In this document: positions 1 through 8,390 of the stretch, piece by piece
Layout of the letters: every line of letters starts with the position of its first letter
Numbering within the stretch: position 1 is the first letter of the stretch
Assembly: GCA_023406715.1 (NCBI GenBank)
Contig: JAEXVC010000035.1
Coordinates: forward strand, 1-22,592
Length of the DNA stretch: 22,592 nucleotides
Direction of reading: 5' to 3'
DNA from: Bacteroidota bacterium
GTDB taxonomy: Bacteria; Bacteroidota; Bacteroidia; Bacteroidales; Tenuifilaceae
Translations under genes and position numbers: made by a program
Notes under the pieces: model-generated
What the model saw: only the letters and a program-made list of their open reading frames with translations
Database searches by the model: none
Told to the model about the DNA's origin: nothing

Positions 1-2846
1 GTGCCACCTCTAGGGTCTGGAGTAAGGTATGTGCTCCGGCTAACAGGACTCAAGTTTTCAAAAGCACCTGAAACCACAAGTACCTCCAAGTTTTTCTTAT
101 TGACAGTTTGAAGGTTTACGCGCTCCATGAAATCGTAAATATCCTTGAATTTACCGCCATTTTTTCGGGTTTCGATAATATTTGCCACAGCATTCTCGCC
201 CATCCCTTTAATTGCGCCTAAACCAAAGCGGATATCGCCATTGGGCATAACCGAGAATTTGTAATGACTCTCGTTAACATCGGGGCCTAGTACCTGAATG
301 CCCATGCGACGGCATTCGTCCATAAAAATTGTGATTTTCTTTATGTCCGATAGGTTTCGGCTTAGCACAGCAGCCATAAACTGGCTAGGGTAGTGTGCTT
401 TTATATATGCAGTTTGATAAGCAACGTAAGCGTAGCAGGTTGAGTGCGATTTGTTGAAAGCGTATTCCGCAAAGGCCTCCCAGTCTGTCCAAACCTTTTC
501 CACTTTGGCCTTATCGTGTCCGTTCTTTGAACAGCCTTCAACGAACTTCTCCTTAAGTTCGTCCATCACCTTGCGGAGTTTCTTACCCATAGCCTTACGC
601 AGCGCATCTGCTTGTCCTTTGGTAAAGCCAGCTAATTTCTGCGATAGTAACATTACCTGCTCTTGATACACCGTAATACCGTAAGTGTCCTTTAGGTATT
701 CCTCCATATCGGCAATATCGTACTCAATTTTCTCGCGTCCGTGCTTACGATTGATAAAACTTGGGATGTACTCCATTGGACCCGGACGGTAAAGCGCGTT
801 CATGGCGATTAAGTCCTCAAAACGGTTGGGCTCAAGCGCACGCATATGCTTTTTCATACCGGGCGACTCGAACTGGAATATTGCGGTGGTTTCGCCTTTG
901 GAGAACAACTCGAACGTTTTGGGGTCGTTCAGCGGAATTTTATCAATATCAAGGTCTTTTCCAGTGGATTCTTTAACCAGCTGTAGCGCATCCTTTATAA
1001 TTGAAAGTGTTTTCAACCCAAGGAAGTCCATCTTCAGTAATCCAATATCCTCAACGTGAGAACCTTCATACTGCGTAACAAACAGTGACGTTTCTTTGTT
1101 GGTCGATAAAGGAACGTACTCCTCCAAATCGTCGCGACCAATAATAATACCACAGGCGTGAACGCCAGTTTGCCTTACCGTTCCCTCCAACACCTGTGCA
1201 TACTGTAGGGTTGAGCGGATTAACTCATTTGTTGATTTTCGCTCCTTATCGAGTTCCGGAACTTCCTTAAAGGCATCTTTCAGGGTTGTTCCGGGTTTCT
1301 CGGGAACAAGTTTCGCTAACCTATCGGCAGTGGATAATTCCAACTTTTGTACGCGGGCAACATCCTTAATTGATGAGCGAGCTGCCATTGTCCCAAATGT
1401 TACAATATGCGCAACACGCTTTGCGCCATACTTATCCACAACGTACTTTAAAACGTCTTCACGGCCATCCTCGTCGAAGTCGATATCGATATCGGGCATC
1501 GAAACACGCTCAGGGTTAAGGAAACGCTCAAACAGCAAATCATACTTAACTGGGTCGATATCTGTAATCCTTAAGGAGTATGCAACTGCCGAGCCTGCTG
1601 CTGAACCACGTCCTGGACCAACGGAAACGCCCATCTCCCTAGCAGCACGAATAAAGTCCCAAACTATTAGGAAATACCCAGGATAACCCATCCTAGCCAC
1701 AACCTCGAGTTCGAAATCCAAGCGTTCTTTTACATTGTCGGGAAGTTCCTCACCCCAACGTTGCTTAGCACCTTCGTAGGACAAATATCTTAAGTAGTCG
1801 TTATCGTCGGTAAAACCATCGGGCAAAGGGAAGTAAGGCATGATAGGTTTACTGCTTAAGCTGTAGTACTCAACCTTGCTGAAAATCTCCTCGGTGTTGT
1901 AAATTGCCTCGGGGAAATCAGGAAAGTTGGCAAGCATCTCAGCCTCACTTTTCAGGTACTCCTGAAAAGTATAGCGCATCCTGTTCTTGTCGTCTAAATC
2001 CTTTCCTGTGTTTAAGCAGATTAGCCTATCGTGAGCCTGAGCATCCTCGGCAAGTACAAAGTGCACGTCGTTAGTTGCAATACACTTGATGCCCGTTTTC
2101 TTGGATAGTTCAATTATTGCCTTGTTTACTTTTAACTGATTTTCGTAAACATCCTCGTCAATCTTAAAATCGCCCGATTTGTGGAGCATCAACTCAAGGT
2201 AGTAATCGTCGCCAAAAATCTCCTTGAATTCCATAGCAATCTGCTCCGCTGCAGCCATATCGCCATTCATAATGGCTTGTGGAATTTCACCACCCAAACA
2301 TGCACTTGAAACTATTAAACCAGCACTGTGTTTGCATAGCAAATCTTTATCAATCCTAGGTTTGTAATAAAACCCCTCGGTAAAGCCGTAACTTACAAGT
2401 TTAACAAGGTTATGGTATCCTTCTTTGTTCTTGGCAAGAAGTATTAGGTGATGATTTCCTCTGTCTTCCTTATCGGTTCTGTCAAAACGAGTCTTTTTAG
2501 CAACGTAAACTTCACATCCAATAATTGGTTTGAAAAGTTTAACTTCCTGCTCTGCAATTTTGGCTTTTAGTGCATCTAATTGTGAATCGAAATCCTCAAT
2601 TTTCTCCTTTTCTGCGTGAAGATTCTCTATATCGCACTTAATCTTTTTAATTTCATCGTTAACCGAACCATTAATCTTGTTAGCGGTATTGATAAACTCC
2701 TTTATCCCGAACATATTGCCATGGTCGGTAACGGCAACTCCAGGCATTCCTAACTCCCTAGCCCTATCAATCAAGCCCTTAATGCTCGATGCCCCATCAA
2801 GAATGGAGTATTGCGTGTGAACATGTAGATGTACAAATTTTCCCAT
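1..2846 (-). CDS. dnaE: DNA polymerase III alpha subunit, 3'-truncated by window edge
   Basis: Catalytic subunit of the replicative DNA polymerase III holoenzyme, extending primers with dNTPs in the cytoplasm. The frame is open from the ATG at 2844-2846 to the left edge, giving 948 residues; typical bacteroidotal DnaE is around 1200, so roughly the last quarter is missing. The N-terminus is a PHP domain (HLHVHTQYSILDG at 6-18, then VTDHGNMFG). The polymerase acidic motif MPDIDIDFDEDGRED starts near residue 450, and a helix-hairpin-helix stretch ending VVSGAFENL lies at the window edge. The start is fixed by the PHP motif, which begins only a few residues in. The next gene upstream (3130-4155) ends with its own terminator at 3081-3116, so dnaE is probably a separate transcript. 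A 7-nt-period array abuts the start codon. The family assignment is very secure. Confidence 0.97.
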   Translation of the reverse strand, partial: MGKFVHLHVHTQYSILDGASSIKGLIDRARELGMPGVAVTDHGNMFGIKEFINTANKINGSVNDEIKKIKCDIENLHAEKEKIEDFDSQLDALKAKIAEQEVKLFKPIIGCEVYVAKKTRFDRTDKEDRGNHHLILLAKNKEGYHNLVKLVSYGFTEGFYYKPRIDKDLLCKHSAGLIVSSACLGGEIPQAIMNGDMAAAEQIAMEFKEIFGDDYYLELMLHKSGDFKIDEDVYENQLKVNKAIIELSKKTGIKCIATNDVHFVLAEDAQAHDRLICLNTGKDLDDKNRMRYTFQEYLKSEAEMLANFPDFPEAIYNTEEIFSKVEYYSLSSKPIMPYFPLPDGFTDDNDYLRYLSYEGAKQRWGEELPDNVKERLDFELEVVARMGYPGYFLIVWDFIRAAREMGVSVGPGRGSAAGSAVAYSLRITDIDPVKYDLLFERFLNPERVSMPDIDIDFDEDGREDVLKYVVDKYGAKRVAHIVTFGTMAARSSIKDVARVQKLELSTADRLAKLVPEKPGTTLKDAFKEVPELDKERKSTNELIRSTLQYAQVLEGTVRQTGVHACGIIIGRDDLEEYVPLSTNKETSLFVTQYEGSHVEDIGLLKMDFLGLKTLSIIKDALQLVKESTGKDLDIDKIPLNDPKTFELFSKGETTAIFQFESPGMKKHMRALEPNRFEDLIAMNALYRPGPMEYIPSFINRKHGREKIEYDIADMEEYLKDTYGITVYQEQVMLLSQKLAGFTKGQADALRKAMGKKLRKVMDELKEKFVEGCSKNGHDKAKVEKVWTDWEAFAEYAFNKSHSTCYAYVAYQTAYIKAHYPSQFMAAVLSRNLSDIKKITIFMDECRRMGIQVLGPDVNESHYKFSVMPNGDIRFGLGAIKGMGENAVANIIETRKNGGKFKDIYDFMERVNLQTVNKKNLEVLVVSGAFENLSPVSRSTYLTPDPRGG

Positions 2847-2851
2847 TGTAT

Positions 2852-2875
2852 AGACTCAAGATATCAGACATCAGA
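2852..2875 (-). repeat. Degenerate 7-nt tandem array upstream of dnaE
   Basis: Read on the minus strand, TCT recurs at an exact 7-nt spacing four times (plus-strand AGA at 2852, 2859, 2866 and 2873). The upstream units are TCTGATG and TCTGATA. The array ends a few bases before the dnaE ATG. Array 12801-12835 has the same unit and the same position relative to a start codon. The period is directly visible; its function is unknown. Confidence 0.6.
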
Positions 2876-3080
2876 TTTTCTGAAACGAAATAGCCGAGGG
2901 CTGAATTACAAGTATTTAAAAGTTTGATTTTTTTGAAACTATTACTTGCGAAGTTAGCAAAACCAAAATTTCAAAACGAGCATTGTTGATAACTATTAAA
3001 ACTTTTGCAATTATTTATATCGAGTTGATTTATATATGTTTATGAAATATTTTTGTGTTAGTTTGTGATTGTAAAGCCAT

Positions 3081-3116
3081 AAAAAAATCCCAACTGTTTA
3101 GATGGGATTTTTTATC
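3081..3116 (-). terminator. Rho-independent terminator after the T9SS cargo gene
   Basis: An inverted repeat AAAAAATCCCA / TGGGATTTTTT encloses a loop of about 10 nt. It lies just past the stop at 3130 of the minus-strand T9SS gene. The flanking A/T runs give U-tracts on either strand, so it could work both ways. Only a minus-strand gene ends here. Confidence 0.8.
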
Positions 3117-3129
3117 AAACAAGACTAGC

Positions 3130-4155
3130 TTACTTTAATTCAAGGATCTTTCTTGACACTTCCTTGTTGTCTACTCGTAATTTAACTATATATGCGCCCG
3201 CAGACATTCCCAACTCCACAGCCGAAAAGTAATGCTGCTTTTGCCCCACACTTTCAAATCCATTAGTTACAACGGCAACCAACTTTCCGGTCAAATCGAA
3301 AACTGAGATGTTAACATTTGCAGTATTTTCCAGATTATATGCTATTGTAACTCTGCCTTGGTATGGGTTCGGGTATATGTCGATTTTTAAATCGTCATCT
3401 TTCAAATCAATATTTGGTGTTGCACTAATTATATTGCTGTTAAATGCAGCCTTTGTGGTTACAGCGGGAGTTCCGTTATAGTTGTATGTGCTTTTAATAA
3501 GCACAAGAACAGGGAACCTGTGATTTCCAACATACCAACGGTAAGTAATATCTTCAAAGTTGGTAGTGGTTTCATTAATAATTTGTTTCGACGACTTCAC
3601 CTCTTTTACTCTAAGTACATTGCTTAACTCTTTGCCATTGGGTAATTTGAGTTTACCTTTTGCATCGCCTTCTACTTTGTAGGTACCAATAAGTTTTCCT
3701 GTTTTCTGTCCATTTATAATATAGTCGGCCTCAAAATTTCCCTCAAAATGGCTTCCGTAAGTGAACGGATACTGCATTTTAACAAAAGGTTTTGTATATA
3801 CTATTTTAGTGCTTCCTGTTGAGGAGAGAAATCCATGCTGTTCCAGCTTATTTGCCGATGTTTCGAATACAAAGAAGTTTCCAAATTCCTCAAGCACAGT
3901 ATTGCCTTTAATGAATAGATTACAGCACTTAGAGAGGTATGTGTCCAGGATTAAACCCTCAAAAGTGTTGGTTACCTGCAGATTGGTGAAATCCCAAATA
4001 ACATTTTTGCCAAAGTTTCCTGGCTCAACGTAGTTTGTAAGTACCATGGGATTTCGCTCGTTGGGGATAAAACCGTGAGTTTCGTTGGTAAGTTTGGTTT
4101 GTGCTTGCGCAAAAATAGATATTGCCACAAAAGCAAGAAGTAGGAGTTTTTTCAT
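3130..4155 (-). CDS. Secreted protein with type IX secretion (T9SS) type A sorting tail
   Basis: A protein of about 341 residues with a clear signal peptide (MKKLLLLAFVAISIFAQAQ) and a C-terminal Por-secretion tail. The tail covers about the last 85 residues: it starts at IDIYPNPYQG, passes through VFDLTGKLV and AGAYIVKL, and ends KILELK. This predicts Sec export and then T9SS passage through the outer membrane, with the tail cleaved. The middle (about 25-245) is beta-rich and I do not recognise it; no enzyme motif is visible, so function is unknown. An ATG two codons upstream (4159-4161) is possible. I prefer the ATG ending at 4155 because AAAGG sits 8 nt before it but only 2 nt before the upstream one. 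It has its own promoter (4185-4215) and terminator (3081-3116), so it can be expressed apart from the ABC genes upstream. Confidence 0.88.
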   Translation of the reverse strand: MKKLLLLAFVAISIFAQAQTKLTNETHGFIPNERNPMVLTNYVEPGNFGKNVIWDFTNLQVTNTFEGLILDTYLSKCCNLFIKGNTVLEEFGNFFVFETSANKLEQHGFLSSTGSTKIVYTKPFVKMQYPFTYGSHFEGNFEADYIINGQKTGKLIGTYKVEGDAKGKLKLPNGKELSNVLRVKEVKSSKQIINETTTNFEDITYRWYVGNHRFPVLVLIKSTYNYNGTPAVTTKAAFNSNIISATPNIDLKDDDLKIDIYPNPYQGRVTIAYNLENTANVNISVFDLTGKLVAVVTNGFESVGQKQHYFSAVELGMSAGAYIVKLRVDNKEVSRKILELK

Positions 4156-4184
4156 AGCCATTACCTTTAGGATTCGATTACTAA

Positions 4185-4215
4185 CAAATATACAATCCTA
4201 TCAGAACAAAATCAA
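4185..4215 (-). promoter_or_regulatory. Bacteroidota-type promoter for the T9SS cargo gene
   Basis: On the minus strand TTG (4213-4215) is followed by a 20-nt spacer and TATATTTG (4185-4192). This matches the family consensus of a -33 TTG and a -7 TAnnTTTG. The start codon lies about 30 nt downstream, giving a short leader. Confidence 0.65.
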
Positions 4216-4260
4216 TTCTGGTTTTGAAAATTTAGAAGGAATAGTTTTTGCACGAGATTT

Positions 4261-5082
4261 TTATAAGTCCCTATACTTGAGGATAAGTCGTGATGAAACA
4301 ATAAATATCGCAATGTACACCAAGCATACAGGAACCGATAAAGAAACTGGAATTCCATCGGGGATAGATTGTAATTGCTGAACGCTATTGGGGTCAACGC
4401 CTTGTATGTTTGAAAATTCCTCGGTAAGCATACCCATAAAATCGGGCATGGGGGTTAGGTTGGATATCAACTTCATTGGAAAGAAGACATCAATGTTATC
4501 GGGGAAAAATATTCTGATAATTGGCTCTATCATTATAAAGTAAAGCAAATATGTGATAATGGCAAGTGCTATATTTCTGAAAACTAGCACCAGCAGCATT
4601 GCAAGCGTCATATACGCAAGCGACTGCACACCTATAACCAGAACATACCGAAATCCATGAAAATAACCGTAAAGCCAAGGCTCTCCGGAAGTTAAACCAA
4701 CAGTAAATCCTGTTAAGGTAACCAATGAAATTACATATACCGATAAACTTACTATCAGAACTAATTTGCCAAGAATTATTTGATTTCGAGTTAGCCCGTC
4801 GAGTATTTGACGCCTAAATGTATTGTATTGCAATTCGTTACCAACAAGCACAATAAGCATAATGGCTAGAAGCAGATTAAACCAGCTGGCTATCCAAGCG
4901 GTTGTTCCCCATATATAGTTGCTAGCAAAAAGTTTGAAAACCTGAACTCTTTGAATGTTGATATTCAAATTTGCACCTAACGCTATTATGGCAAAAAAGA
5001 AAAAAGTATGAAGAAGCAGAATTGCCCAAAACGTTGGGTAGTAAGCCGTCTTTATAAGTTCTATTTTAAGCAAATTCTTCAT
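4261..5082 (-). CDS. ABC-2 type transporter permease
   Basis: Integral inner-membrane subunit of 273 residues. Six hydrophobic segments are visible, at about 20-37, 66-84, 107-129, 147-168, 171-189 and 247-269. This is the usual topology of ABC-2 permeases of the bacitracin/lantibiotic-exporter type. A short basic N-terminus (MKNLLKIELIK) precedes the first helix. It begins 5 nt after the stop of the ATPase gene at 5088-5987, so the two are almost certainly translated together and form one transporter. No substrate can be read from the sequence; candidates are export of a peptide or small toxic compound, or a membrane-stress role. No terminator is visible before the T9SS gene downstream, so readthrough is possible. 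Confidence 0.88.
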   Translation of the reverse strand: MKNLLKIELIKTAYYPTFWAILLLHTFFFFAIIALGANLNINIQRVQVFKLFASNYIWGTTAWIASWFNLLLAIMLIVLVGNELQYNTFRRQILDGLTRNQIILGKLVLIVSLSVYVISLVTLTGFTVGLTSGEPWLYGYFHGFRYVLVIGVQSLAYMTLAMLLVLVFRNIALAIITYLLYFIMIEPIIRIFFPDNIDVFFPMKLISNLTPMPDFMGMLTEEFSNIQGVDPNSVQQLQSIPDGIPVSLSVPVCLVYIAIFIVSSRLILKYRDL

Positions 5083-5087
5083 TTCAC

Positions 5088-5987
5088 TTAGGAATTAGTT
5101 TGCTTAACAATGCCTAGAAACAACTCCTCAAGGGTTGGGCGCCTAACCTCAAACCTATTAAGTGTAATTCCATTGTTAGATAGTAATGCGCTGAATTCAG
5201 ACACATTAACTTGATTGTCGAACGTAAGAACGAATCCTGTAATGTTTTTTTCGAGGATTTTACAGCCCTTAATCTCATTTAGCAAAACATTCAACTCATT
5301 TACTTGCTGAGTTTCAACTATCGCCACCTGGTTTATGCTGAGTAACTCGTCAACCTTGCCATGGGCAATATCTTTCCCATTCTTAAGGATTACAACATGC
5401 GAGCAAACCTTTTGTATCTCGTCCAGATTATGGCTAGCAATAATTATTGTTTTTCCAAGGTACGATTGGTCTTTAATGAGCTTCCGAACATCGGCAATGC
5501 CCTCAGGGTCTAATCCGTTGGTGGGCTCATCGAGCACAAGAACCTCGGGGTTTCCTAGCAAGGTTTGCGCAAGCGCAAGCCTTTGTTTCATTCCTAACGA
5601 TAGGGTATAACAAGGAGCCTTGCGTCGCTCGTATAAATTTACCTGATGCAAAACATCAGCAATGTTCTCAAGTCCATAGCCACGTGAGAGGGCTGTTATT
5701 TGAAGGTTCTTTTCGATAGATAAATACGGGTAGAAATAGGGTACTTCAAGCAATGAACCCAGTTTACTGTTTACCAATTTTCCTTGAGGTTCACCAAACC
5801 AACTAAAACTACCCGAACTGGCTGTTTTTATTCCTAAAATTAATGACAGAAAAGTTGTTTTGCCGCTGCCATTAGGGCCCAGAATTCCAACCACTTCGCC
5901 TTTCGATATGGTCAAACTCAGTTTATCTAAGGCCTTAATTGAACCAAAGGATTTGCTTAGCGAGTCAACTTTTAGTATAGAAGCCAT
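5088..5987 (-). CDS. ABC transporter ATP-binding protein (BcrA-like type)
   Basis: Nucleotide-binding subunit of 299 residues that powers the permease at 4261-5082. Walker A is GPNGSGKT at 37-44, the signature LSLGMKQRL at 129-137, Walker B VLVLDEP at 149-155 with the D-loop NGLD following, and the switch histidine is in IASHNLDE (H186). The Q-loop region reads LLEVPYFYPYLS, with Glu where most ABC ATPases carry Gln. That pattern is usual in the BcrA/lantibiotic-immunity group of exporters. The last 80 or so residues form a C-terminal extension typical of this group. It starts 24 nt after the recQ stop, so recQ, ATPase and permease may share a transcript. Substrate unknown. Confidence 0.92.
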   Translation of the reverse strand: MASILKVDSLSKSFGSIKALDKLSLTISKGEVVGILGPNGSGKTTFLSLILGIKTASSGSFSWFGEPQGKLVNSKLGSLLEVPYFYPYLSIEKNLQITALSRGYGLENIADVLHQVNLYERRKAPCYTLSLGMKQRLALAQTLLGNPEVLVLDEPTNGLDPEGIADVRKLIKDQSYLGKTIIIASHNLDEIQKVCSHVVILKNGKDIAHGKVDELLSINQVAIVETQQVNELNVLLNEIKGCKILEKNITGFVLTFDNQVNVSEFSALLSNNGITLNRFEVRRPTLEELFLGIVKQTNS

Positions 5988-6011
5988 TACGGTATAGGAT
6001 ATACTTAAAGA

Positions 6012-8210
6012 TTAGTTCCCCATTTCGGACATAAACTTAATACGCATCAAGCGAATCTCTTCCTCTGTGTAATCTCCTTCTCCTAGAGCATTTATTGCAT
6101 CCTCAATACTCTCGCTTTCGGCCTCATTTTGGAAATAGTCAAAAATCTCATCCTGCTTATCTTCGTCCACAACCTTATCGATATAGTAATCGAGGTTAAT
6201 TTTTGTTCCAGAGTTTACAATTGCCTCAATCTCGTTGAGGAGCTCGTTCATCTCAAGGTTTTTGGCTTCGGCAATATCATTCAAATCCATTTTACGGTCG
6301 ATGCTTTGTATTACATAAACCTTCAGTAACGATTTGTTGGCAACCGATTTAACCACCATATCCTGAGGGCGGATAATATCCTTATCCTCAACATACGATT
6401 TTATTAAATCGATAAATTCTTGTCCGAAACGTTTAGCTTTACCAGCACCAACACCCGATATATTCTGCAATTCCTCAAGGGTAATAGGGTATTGAATCGA
6501 CATATCCTCCAACGAGGGGTCTTGGAATATCACAAAAGGAGGAAGGTTTTTCTTTTTAGCAACCTTTTTCCTTAAATCCTTAAGCATATTCAACAACTCA
6601 TCATCGGCAGAGCCTCCTTTATCCATAGGCATTCCAATGGATTCATCATCCTCACCTTCCTCAAACTCGTTGTCGAGAGAGAACATTATGTCGTAAGGTT
6701 TCTTTAGGAATTCTTGACCTTTTGGAGTTATGAATAAAAGACCATAGTTCTCAATATCCTTATCGATGAACTTCATTACCAATGACTGACGAATAACTGA
6801 GTTCCAGAAACGTTGGTCCTTCTCGGCTCCTTCTCCGAATGTATCGAGTTTGTTGTGCTTGTAGGATTTAACGGCCGCAGTAACATTCCCCATAAGAATA
6901 TTAATAACATGGTCGGCCTTAAATTTCTGGTTTATTGCAATAATGGTTTCAAGAACCATTTGCAGTTGCTCCTGTCCTTCAAACTGAGTTTTTGGATGCA
7001 AGCAGTTGTCACATGTTCCGCAGTTTTCCTCGGTGTATTCCTCTCCAAAGTAATTCAATAGCGATTTACGTCGACACATAGATGATTCTGCGTACGAAAC
7101 GGTTTCCAATAGCAGTTGCTTGCCAATTTCCTGTTCCGATACAGGCTTACCCTGCATAAATTTCTCCAACTTCTGAATGTCCTTGTAGCTGTAGTAGGTA
7201 ATACACTGTCCCTCGCCTCCATCGCGACCAGCTCGGCCAGTTTCTTGGTAATAACCTTCTAAACTCTTAGGTATATCGTAGTGCATAACAAACCTAACAT
7301 CGGGTTTGTCTATACCCATACCAAATGCAATGGTTGCAACGATAACATCAACCTCCTCCATAAGGAACTTATCCTGATTATCGGAACGGGTCGATGCATC
7401 CATACCTGCATGGTATGGTAGGGCTTTAATACCATTAACCTTAAGGATTTCGGCCATTTCCTCAACCTTTTTACGGCTAAGGCAGTAAATAATGCCCGAT
7501 TTTCCAGTATTATTCTTGATGTACTTTATTATCTCCTTAACAGCATTAACCTTTGGACGTATTTCGTAGTAAAGGTTTGGCCTATTGAATGATGATTTGA
7601 ACACGATGGAATCCTGCATTCCAAGGTTTTTCTGGATATCACTTTGTACTTTAGGTGTTGCTGTTGCCGTAAGGGCAATTAGCGGAGCATTCCCAATTTC
7701 GTTGATAATGGGACGAATGCGACGGTACTCAGGGCGGAAATCATGTCCCCATTCCGATATACAGTGTGCCTCATCAATGGCGTAAAACGATATTTTTATC
7801 TGCTTAAGAAACTGTATGTTTTCTTCCTTTGTAAGCGATTCAGGGGCAACGTAAAGCATTTTTGTAACACCATTGGTTACATCCTGTTTCACTTTCTGAA
7901 TTTGTGCCTTATTGAGTGATGAGTTAAGAAAGTGGGCAACGCCATCCTCCACTACGAAGCTGCGCATTGAGTCAACCTGATTCTTCATCAGGGCAATAAG
8001 TGGCGATATTACAATTGCAGTTCCTTCCATTATTAGGGCAGGAAGCTGGTAGCATAAAGATTTACCTCCACCTGTTGGCATAAGCACAAATGTGTCGTTT
8101 CCACCCAAAACATTTCGGATAATAGCTTCCTGATTACCCTTAAATGTGGTAAAGCCAAAGTATTTAGACAAATACTCTTTTAATGAAACTTCTGCTGTGT
8201 TAATACTCAT
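6012..8210 (-). CDS. recQ: ATP-dependent DNA helicase RecQ
   Basis: A 3'-to-5' superfamily 2 helicase for recombination and replication-fork repair, 732 residues, the long form common in Bacteroidota. Walker A MPTGGGKS is at 44-51, the DEAH box with aromatic-rich loop DEAHCISEWGHDFRPEY at 146-162, and motif VI QETGRAGRDG at 322-331. Zinc ligands are Cys379, Cys397, Cys400 and Cys403 (CGTCDNC). The RQC winged-helix region follows to about 510, then an acidic linker (518-530). An HRDC domain spans about 535-605 (LEELQNISGVGAGKAKRFG). A helical extension runs to the C-terminus and may be a helix-turn-helix module, though I am less sure of that. It diverges from kdsD across about 180 bases. All motif residues are intact. 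Confidence 0.97.
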   Translation of the reverse strand: MSINTAEVSLKEYLSKYFGFTTFKGNQEAIIRNVLGGNDTFVLMPTGGGKSLCYQLPALIMEGTAIVISPLIALMKNQVDSMRSFVVEDGVAHFLNSSLNKAQIQKVKQDVTNGVTKMLYVAPESLTKEENIQFLKQIKISFYAIDEAHCISEWGHDFRPEYRRIRPIINEIGNAPLIALTATATPKVQSDIQKNLGMQDSIVFKSSFNRPNLYYEIRPKVNAVKEIIKYIKNNTGKSGIIYCLSRKKVEEMAEILKVNGIKALPYHAGMDASTRSDNQDKFLMEEVDVIVATIAFGMGIDKPDVRFVMHYDIPKSLEGYYQETGRAGRDGGEGQCITYYSYKDIQKLEKFMQGKPVSEQEIGKQLLLETVSYAESSMCRRKSLLNYFGEEYTEENCGTCDNCLHPKTQFEGQEQLQMVLETIIAINQKFKADHVINILMGNVTAAVKSYKHNKLDTFGEGAEKDQRFWNSVIRQSLVMKFIDKDIENYGLLFITPKGQEFLKKPYDIMFSLDNEFEEGEDDESIGMPMDKGGSADDELLNMLKDLRKKVAKKKNLPPFVIFQDPSLEDMSIQYPITLEELQNISGVGAGKAKRFGQEFIDLIKSYVEDKDIIRPQDMVVKSVANKSLLKVYVIQSIDRKMDLNDIAEAKNLEMNELLNEIEAIVNSGTKINLDYYIDKVVDEDKQDEIFDYFQNEAESESIEDAINALGEGDYTEEEIRLMRIKFMSEMGN

Positions 8211-8292
8211 AAATTCAACTAAACACTTATTTTGGAAAAACCTTTTTAGCTTTTGTTAATACCCTTATGTAATCAGAGTTGAAAAAAAAAGA

Positions 8293-8300
8293 TACTTTTG
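8293..8300 (+). promoter_or_regulatory. Possible -7 element for the kdsD group
   Basis: TACTTTTG fits the Bacteroidota -7 consensus TAnnTTTG and lies about 90 nt before the kdsD ATG. No convincing TTG is found about 20 nt upstream, so only half of the promoter is supported. Confidence 0.4.
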
Positions 8301-8365
8301 CTATATAAAAATACTCCAATTTTTAGTAAAAGATACATTTTTAAGGTCTTTTAACAAAAGGGTAG

Positions 8366-8373
8366 CAAAGTTA
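8366..8373 (-). promoter_or_regulatory. Possible -7 element for recQ
   Basis: The minus strand reads TAACTTTG, which fits TAnnTTTG, about 155 nt before the recQ start. No -33 TTG is found at the right distance. If real, the recQ leader would be long and would cross the kdsD promoter region. Confidence 0.35.
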
Positions 8374-8390
8374 TAAAAAATTTGGTCTTT

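Noticed and set aside
451..1686. Several plus-strand frames of 71-118 codons opposite dnaE
   Set aside because: They lie wholly antisense to conserved polymerase motifs; compositions look like complement-strand shadows.
2949..2956. CGAAGTTA as a dnaE -7 element (TAACTTCG on the minus strand)
   Set aside because: It has a mismatch at a key position, is over 100 nt from the start and has no properly spaced -33 box.
3761..4381. Plus-strand open frames of 90 and 98 codons across the T9SS gene start and permease end
   Set aside because: They are antisense to well-supported genes, show no recognisable domain and have no promoter or family similarity that I can see.
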